A stretch of DNA of 35,516 nucleotides from Bradyrhizobium sp. SRL28 (GTDB taxonomy: Bacteria; Pseudomonadota; Alphaproteobacteria; Rhizobiales; Xanthobacteraceae): positions 1 through 35,516 of the forward strand of contig NZ_JAHEAG010000049.1 in assembly GCF_018596315.1 (NCBI RefSeq), read 5' to 3'. Positions 31,343-35,516 of the stretch are shown in pieces. Numbering within the stretch: position 1 is the stretch's first letter; the number at the start of each line of letters is the position of its first letter. A model generated the notes under the pieces. It ran no database searches, had not been told where the DNA came from, and worked only from the letters and a program-made list of their open reading frames with translations. The position numbers were made by a program, and so were the translations under genes.

Positions 31343-31768
31343 CTATTCGGTGTGTGGCGGAGCTTCGACCGCCCAATTCGGATCGGCGCCGAAGGGATGA
31401 TCCATAAAAAACACCCAGGTGCCGTCGGGCAGCCGGCGGTGAACCTCCATGCCGTGGTGATGCACCTTGGTCGGCTTGCCGTCTTCGCCGGTGCCCTTGA
31501 TCAGCCATTGCGACCGCGTCATCGCGAAGTCGCCGGAGACTGTCGTGTGGTGGGTCACGACATCCATGTGCGGCTTCAATCCGACATAGGCGGCCATCGT
31601 CTTGCGGATGCCGTCTGCGCCGCGCGCAATGCTGTTGCCGCCATGGACTTCGTCGACCTGAACGATCGAGGCGTCGGGGTGGTACATCGTCGCCGCCGCG
31701 TCAACGTCCTGCGCATTGAACGCGCGTGCCAGCCAGAGATTGCAAAGTTCGGGGGACGGAGCTCCCAT
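31343..31768 (-). CDS. NTF2-like (SnoaL/DUF4440) protein
   Basis: A 141-aa cone-shaped alpha+beta protein. The helix LCNLWLARAFNAQDVDAAAT precedes MYHPDASIVQVDEV, and strands follow in MDVVTHHTTVSGDFAMTRSQ, VHHHGMEVHRRLPDGTWVFF and DHPFGADP. These enzymes or binding proteins act on small molecules; the exact role is not evident. GGGAG lies 7 nt before the ATG. It is divergent from the LysR gene at 31972 and upstream of a LysE exporter, a layout in which LysR often controls both. Confidence 0.78.
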   Translation of the reverse strand: MGAPSPELCNLWLARAFNAQDVDAAATMYHPDASIVQVDEVHGGNSIARGADGIRKTMAAYVGLKPHMDVVTHHTTVSGDFAMTRSQWLIKGTGEDGKPTKVHHHGMEVHRRLPDGTWVFFMDHPFGADPNWAVEAPPHTE

Positions 31769-31935
31769 GGCTCAACTCCCATGTTCAGGGTTGATCGATC
31801 AGCGAACTGACGCAGCGACCTCATCGGTGCAAAGCTGCACAGGCGTCATAATGTGTTCCCACATCTCGCTTTCTCGTTGCACTGACAGGTAACGTCTGGC
31901 GGCACGGAAAGCACGTTGGAATTGCGCCAGCGTCA

Positions 31936-31951
31936 CTTGCGAAACTGCAAG
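31936..31951. promoter_or_regulatory. Candidate LysR-type box
   Basis: CTTGC-GAAACT-GCAAG is a palindrome with 5-bp arms 20 bp upstream of the LysR ATG in the divergent interval. It roughly follows the T-N11/12-A form of LysR boxes. It is a candidate autoregulatory site based on position only. Confidence 0.4.
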
Positions 31952-31971
31952 GGGCGCCTAGCTGTGCAGCC

Positions 31972-32877
31972 ATGGAGGATTGGAACGAGCCCCAACTCGT
32001 GTTGGCGGTGCATCGGGCAAGCAGTCTCACCGGCGCCGCCAAAGCGCTGGATATCGACCATTCGACCGCGTTCCGGCGCCTGAATGCGCTGGAAACCCGG
32101 CTCGGTGTTCGCCTGTTTGAACGGCTTCCCGGCGGAGCGTATCAGGCGACGCCGGCGGGCGAGCGGATGGCGGCCGCGGCGGAGCGCATGGAAGATGAGG
32201 CGCTCGCCCTCGATCGCGACATTGCCGGCCGCGATCATCGTCTCTCCGGCCGCTTGCGCGTCACCTCCTCGGAGACGCTCGCGTATCGAAAGCTGACCAG
32301 CCACCTTGCAAGGTTCCGGCAAACCCATCCCGGCATCGTCGTCGAGCTCGTGATCGACAACCGCGTCCTCAGCCTCTCGCGCCGCGAGGCTGATATCGCG
32401 CTTCGCCCGATGCGGCCGAAGGAGGGTGATCTCTGGGGCCGCAAGCTCGCCGATGTCGCCTGGGCCGTCTATGGCGCTATCAGCTATCTCGAAGAGAGCG
32501 GCGGGGCCGTTTCATCCCCGGAAGATCTCGGCCGCCACGCGCTGATCGGATGGGAGGACACGGCTGCCGGCATCATGGCCGCGGAATGGCTGAATCGAAC
32601 GGTGCCGGGTGACGCCTTCGTTTATCGGACCAACAGCCTCGTCAATCAGTTCATCGCCGCGAAGGCCGGCATCGGCCTTGCGCTGCTTCCCTGCTATCTC
32701 GGCGACGAAGATTCCGATCTCGCCCGCGCGCTGCCTGGTCCGGTGCCGGACCTGGCTGGTGAACTCTGGATCGTGACCCACGCTGACCTCAAACGTACCG
32801 CGCGGGTCCGCGCCTTCTTCGATGTCGTTGGAGAGGGCCTTGCCCGCGAGCACAGGCTGTTCGACGGGCGGGGCTGA
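31972..32877 (+). CDS. LysR family transcriptional regulator
   Basis: A 301-aa regulator. Residues 3-62 hold the winged HTH (LAVHRASSLTGAAKALDIDH, STAFRRLNALETRLGVRLFE). The rest is the periplasmic-binding-like effector domain (LTSHLARFRQTHPGIVVELV, READIALRPMRPKEGDLWGR, AAKAGIGLALLPCYLGDED). This start gives the family's usual length. It is divergent from the NTF2-like gene, which with the LysE exporter behind it is its likely target. The effector cannot be told. Confidence 0.9.
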   Translation: MEDWNEPQLVLAVHRASSLTGAAKALDIDHSTAFRRLNALETRLGVRLFERLPGGAYQATPAGERMAAAAERMEDEALALDRDIAGRDHRLSGRLRVTSSETLAYRKLTSHLARFRQTHPGIVVELVIDNRVLSLSRREADIALRPMRPKEGDLWGRKLADVAWAVYGAISYLEESGGAVSSPEDLGRHALIGWEDTAAGIMAAEWLNRTVPGDAFVYRTNSLVNQFIAAKAGIGLALLPCYLGDEDSDLARALPGPVPDLAGELWIVTHADLKRTARVRAFFDVVGEGLAREHRLFDGRG

Positions 32878-32888
32878 TGGTGCCAGCC

Positions 32889-33857
32889 TTAGATCTTCTC
32901 CAGCTTCTGCAGGCAACGGCTCACCCGAACCTCCGGCGGCATCGGCGTATCCGGAAAGCTGGTCTTCCAGTCGGTGACGCCGACTTCGCCGATATAGATG
33001 TCGCCCCTCGAATCCATCGCGATGCCGTGGGGAGCGAGGAATTTGCCGGCCTCCAGCCCCGGGCCGTTCTCGCCGCCGAGGCGGGCGATCCGTTTGCCTT
33101 TTGAATCGACGATCGAGAGCCGCGGGCCGAGATTGGGCACCTTGCGATTGACCGCCATGCCGGGCCCGAGTTCGCCGACGATGAAATTCGGCTGCTTGCC
33201 GCCGCAGCAACACAGTGCGCAGGGCCGGTGCAGAAAGTTCCACTGCGTCTCGTATTTGCCGTTGCCGTCGAACACCTGCACGCGGTGGTTCTCGCGATCG
33301 GCGACATAGACCCAGCCGTCGGAATCGGTCGCGATGTTGTGGACGATGTTGAACTGGCCGGGATCGGTGCCGGGCTCGCCCCAGGTCTTCAGCAGCTTTC
33401 CGTCAGGCGAATATTTGTGGACGCAGGCATTGCCGTAGCCGTCGGAGACGTAGATCTCGCCCTTCGGCGACAGCGCCGTATGGGTGCAGCGGTGGAACGG
33501 CTCGCCGCTCATGAACGGCGCGGGCTTGTTCGGGATGCCGATCGTCAGCAGCACCTTGCCGTCGGTCGAGCACTTGCGCACGGTATGGTCACCGTCATCG
33601 GTGCAATAGAGATTGTCGTCGGCGTCGATATGCAGGCCGTGGGCGCGGTTGAACAGGCCTTCGCCCCAGCTGGTGATGAAGTTACCCTCGCGATCCAGCA
33701 CCACCATCGGATGGTCGCCGCGGTTGAAGACGTAAATGCGGTCCTTGCTGTCGACCGCGACGGAAGCGGCGTCGGTCAGGCTCCATCCGTCAGGCAGTTT
33801 TGCAAAATTCTCCACCACGCGGTAACGATGCTCGCCCGAGCCGAGAATGGCCGACAT
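32889..33857 (-). CDS. NHL-repeat beta-propeller protein (PAL-like)
   Basis: A 322-aa six-bladed propeller. Repeats of the NHL kind are visible: DAASVAVDSKDRIYVFNRGD, GLHIDADDNLYCTDDGDHTV, HTALSPKGEIYVSDGYGNA, HNIATDSDGWVYVADRENHR and PHGIAMDSRGDIYIGEVGV. A Cys-rich loop (CALCCCGGK) interrupts the fourth or fifth blade. It resembles the peptidyl-alpha-hydroxyglycine alpha-amidating lyase-like family, though bacterial members may have other functions. No signal peptide is seen from ATG 33857, which has GGGGAG at 6-7 nt. Confidence 0.8.
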   Translation of the reverse strand: MSAILGSGEHRYRVVENFAKLPDGWSLTDAASVAVDSKDRIYVFNRGDHPMVVLDREGNFITSWGEGLFNRAHGLHIDADDNLYCTDDGDHTVRKCSTDGKVLLTIGIPNKPAPFMSGEPFHRCTHTALSPKGEIYVSDGYGNACVHKYSPDGKLLKTWGEPGTDPGQFNIVHNIATDSDGWVYVADRENHRVQVFDGNGKYETQWNFLHRPCALCCCGGKQPNFIVGELGPGMAVNRKVPNLGPRLSIVDSKGKRIARLGGENGPGLEAGKFLAPHGIAMDSRGDIYIGEVGVTDWKTSFPDTPMPPEVRVSRCLQKLEKI

Positions 33858-34129
33858 GCGTTTCTCCCCATCTGATATTTGTTGGCGGGAGTGTTGCAGA
33901 GACCTGTCCGAAGCACGAGGGGGATTTGCGCATGGCACGTTTCTTCCAGACTAGACTAGGCGTGTACTCACAAACGGCCGGATGAGACGTCCGCTTCCGG
34001 GAGCGCAGCGGACCAATTGTGCTCAAGGTGAGTTCTTCGGATTTTGCCCCGTTGCAGACCTCGGCAATCCGCTTCTGCGCGTCGCCGCGCGGCAGCGGTC
34101 GCCTCGGTATTCGACAAGACGCGAAGAAC
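33858..34129. other. Intergenic region with inverted repeat
   Basis: About 270 bases upstream of the NHL gene and downstream of the serine hydrolase gene. GTCCGC and GCGGAC near 33990-34012 form a short inverted repeat similar in wording to the one in the island at 11520-11582. No gene or RNA is supported. Confidence 0.35.
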
Positions 34130-35401
34130 TCAATGTTGCGAGATATTCAGCGCTCCGTACGTCAGATTGCGCATCGCCGTGAAATAATCGCTGACCTTTT
34201 CTGGTGCGACCTGGATCATCTGTACAGCGATCACCTTCTGCGCCGGATCAACCCAGAACTGCGTCCCCCAAACTCCACTCCAGCCAAAACTGCCGGCTGA
34301 CCCGCCGCTGGAGCGAATGGCAAAGCCGAGGCCAAACGTTGTCCCATGGCCTGGGCCGACACTGCGGCCCACAAAGCTAACATCGTATGGTAGCGCGTTG
34401 GCGGTCATCAGCTTCACTGTCTCAGGTGCGAGTATCCTAACTCCGTCGAGCTCACCCCCATTGAGCAACATTTGGCAGAAGCGCAAGTAGTCGAGAGCCG
34501 TCGAGGCAAGTCCGCCGCCACCTGAAAGGAGCTTGCGCGGCTTTGTGATGTCAAATTGAGGAGGCCGCGTCGTTGGTGCCTCGACCACGCGGCCGAGGTT
34601 TTCGCTCGGTACGTAGAAGCCGGTGTCAACCATCCCGAGGGGCTTGAAAATGCGGCTCTGCAGGAATTGATCCAACTCCTGGCCGGAAGCAACTTCGACA
34701 ATCCTCGCCAGAACATCTACGCCCCAGCTGTATTCCCAGACCTCACTCGGTTGGTGTGCCAGCGGCAAGATCGAAAGACTTGTCACAAACTCGGCGAGGG
34801 AATTGTCCGGCTTGAAAGCGGCCTTAGCGTAGAGCCTGTTGATCGGCTCATCTACAAATTGCGGCGGATAGACCAAGCCGGAAGTATGACGAAGCAGGTC
34901 GCGCACGGTCATTGGTCGCTTCGGCGGTTCTAGCGCAATGTCGATCTTCCCTGACGCCGGGTTAGGCTTCGCGGTCGCGACTTGCATGGTCTTCAGCTCG
35001 GGCAGGTATTTCGCGACCGGCGCATCGAGATCGAGCTTGCCGTCGTCTACCAGCATCATGGCTGCAACACTGGTGATCGGCTTGGTCATCGACGCGATCC
35101 AGAAGATCGAGTCGGTCGTCATGGGAATGGTCTTGGCTCGATCTTGGAAGCCAATGGGTTGAAGATAAGCAAGCTTGCCCTCTTTAGCTATGGCGATGAC
35201 TGCACCCGACAGGTCCTTGCCCGAAGGGTCGACCGCATCAATCCGTTTCTTGTACCAAGAAGTAATCTGCGAAAATCCCCCTATCGAAGGGTTCTTGATA
35301 GCAGGATAGATAGCTGTCGAGAGCGCGACAGTCATAAGAACACATCCGATTGCACTGAAGAATGCCAGGGCCTTTATCAGTGAGTGTTGCATATGCGTCA
35401 T
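34130..35401 (-). CDS. Serine hydrolase, class C beta-lactamase fold
   Basis: A 423-aa protein with an N-terminal hydrophobic segment (LIKALAFFSAIGCVLMTVAL) acting as signal or anchor. The catalytic Ser104 and Lys107 are in IASMTKPITS, and Tyr224 in WEYSWGVDV replaces the usual Y-x-N Tyr. A third motif lies near GSAGSFGWSGVWGTQFWVD. The layout fits EstB-type esterases and D-aminopeptidase-like proteins more than true beta-lactamases. It hydrolyses an ester or amide in the periplasm; substrate unknown. ATG 35401 has GGAAG at 6 nt; the frame stays open to 35503. Confidence 0.83.
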   Translation of the reverse strand: MTHMQHSLIKALAFFSAIGCVLMTVALSTAIYPAIKNPSIGGFSQITSWYKKRIDAVDPSGKDLSGAVIAIAKEGKLAYLQPIGFQDRAKTIPMTTDSIFWIASMTKPITSVAAMMLVDDGKLDLDAPVAKYLPELKTMQVATAKPNPASGKIDIALEPPKRPMTVRDLLRHTSGLVYPPQFVDEPINRLYAKAAFKPDNSLAEFVTSLSILPLAHQPSEVWEYSWGVDVLARIVEVASGQELDQFLQSRIFKPLGMVDTGFYVPSENLGRVVEAPTTRPPQFDITKPRKLLSGGGGLASTALDYLRFCQMLLNGGELDGVRILAPETVKLMTANALPYDVSFVGRSVGPGHGTTFGLGFAIRSSGGSAGSFGWSGVWGTQFWVDPAQKVIAVQMIQVAPEKVSDYFTAMRNLTYGALNISQH

Positions 35402-35516
35402 GGCGTGCTTCCGCGAAGATAAAGCGGCTCGCTCTGCGTGCGCTTGTGGCACATTCAGCATATCGATTTGAATGAGGTTTGCTACTGCCGTTACGGTGCG
35501 CAATGTCGCTTATTGG

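Noticed and set aside
1..35516. CRISPR array, defence cluster or conjugation locus
   Set aside because: I saw no regularly spaced repeats and no cas, restriction, toxin-antitoxin, relaxase or type IV secretion genes.

Overview
The window looks like alphaproteobacterial chromosome, most likely Bradyrhizobium or a close relative. The reasons are the GC-rich, GTG/TTG-tolerant coding style on the right, the Bradyrhizobium-type small proteins (DUF6894, DUF2285, GrlR-like and several families recognisable only as conserved hypotheticals) and the intergenic repeat types. These are family-level recognitions made by eye, with no database search.

Positions 1 to about 14,360 are an accessory island. 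It is visibly less GC-rich and sparsely coding. It consists of many short genes mostly on the minus strand, several of them broken, ending in an excisionase-like HTH protein and an intact tyrosine integrase beside the 3' end of a tRNA-Leu(CAA) gene. Between integrase and tRNA are three ATACCAACA repeats spaced 11-12 bp apart, a plausible arm-type integrase site. The other end of the island is not in the window. Inside it lie a decayed second integrase, a decayed SRAP (YedK-type) gene, two copies of a translationally coupled zinc-ribbon + 87-aa gene module that have decayed in opposite members, a gene with an in-frame amber codon, and a few intact cargo genes: a MarR regulator, a SAM methyltransferase with a near-perfect ribosome binding site, a GDCCVxC-domain protein and a GrlR-like protein.

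Positions 14,362 to 35,516 look like ordinary GC-rich chromosome: dsbB; a block of palindromic and dispersed intergenic repeats; an AbrB-family membrane protein; a secreted Cys-containing protein; a TetR regulator divergent from two hotdog thioesterases with two matching palindromic operators between them; a TauE/SafE permease; a Tat-exported DsbA-like protein; a ClpP-like membrane protease beside a membrane protein gene broken by an amber codon and a 1-nt frameshift; a phospholipase/carboxylesterase; an HtrA-like protein lacking recognisable catalytic residues; an acyl-CoA synthetase; an HNH endonuclease; a ClC channel with a C-terminal regulatory region; a LysE exporter; an NTF2-like protein divergent from a LysR regulator; an NHL beta-propeller protein; and a class C beta-lactamase-fold serine hydrolase.

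I found no CRISPR array, no rRNA and no clear defence or biosynthetic cluster. The less ordinary items are the reciprocal decay of the duplicated module, the phased repeats at the integrase, the two in-frame amber codons, the degenerate HtrA-like protein, and the paired TetR operators.
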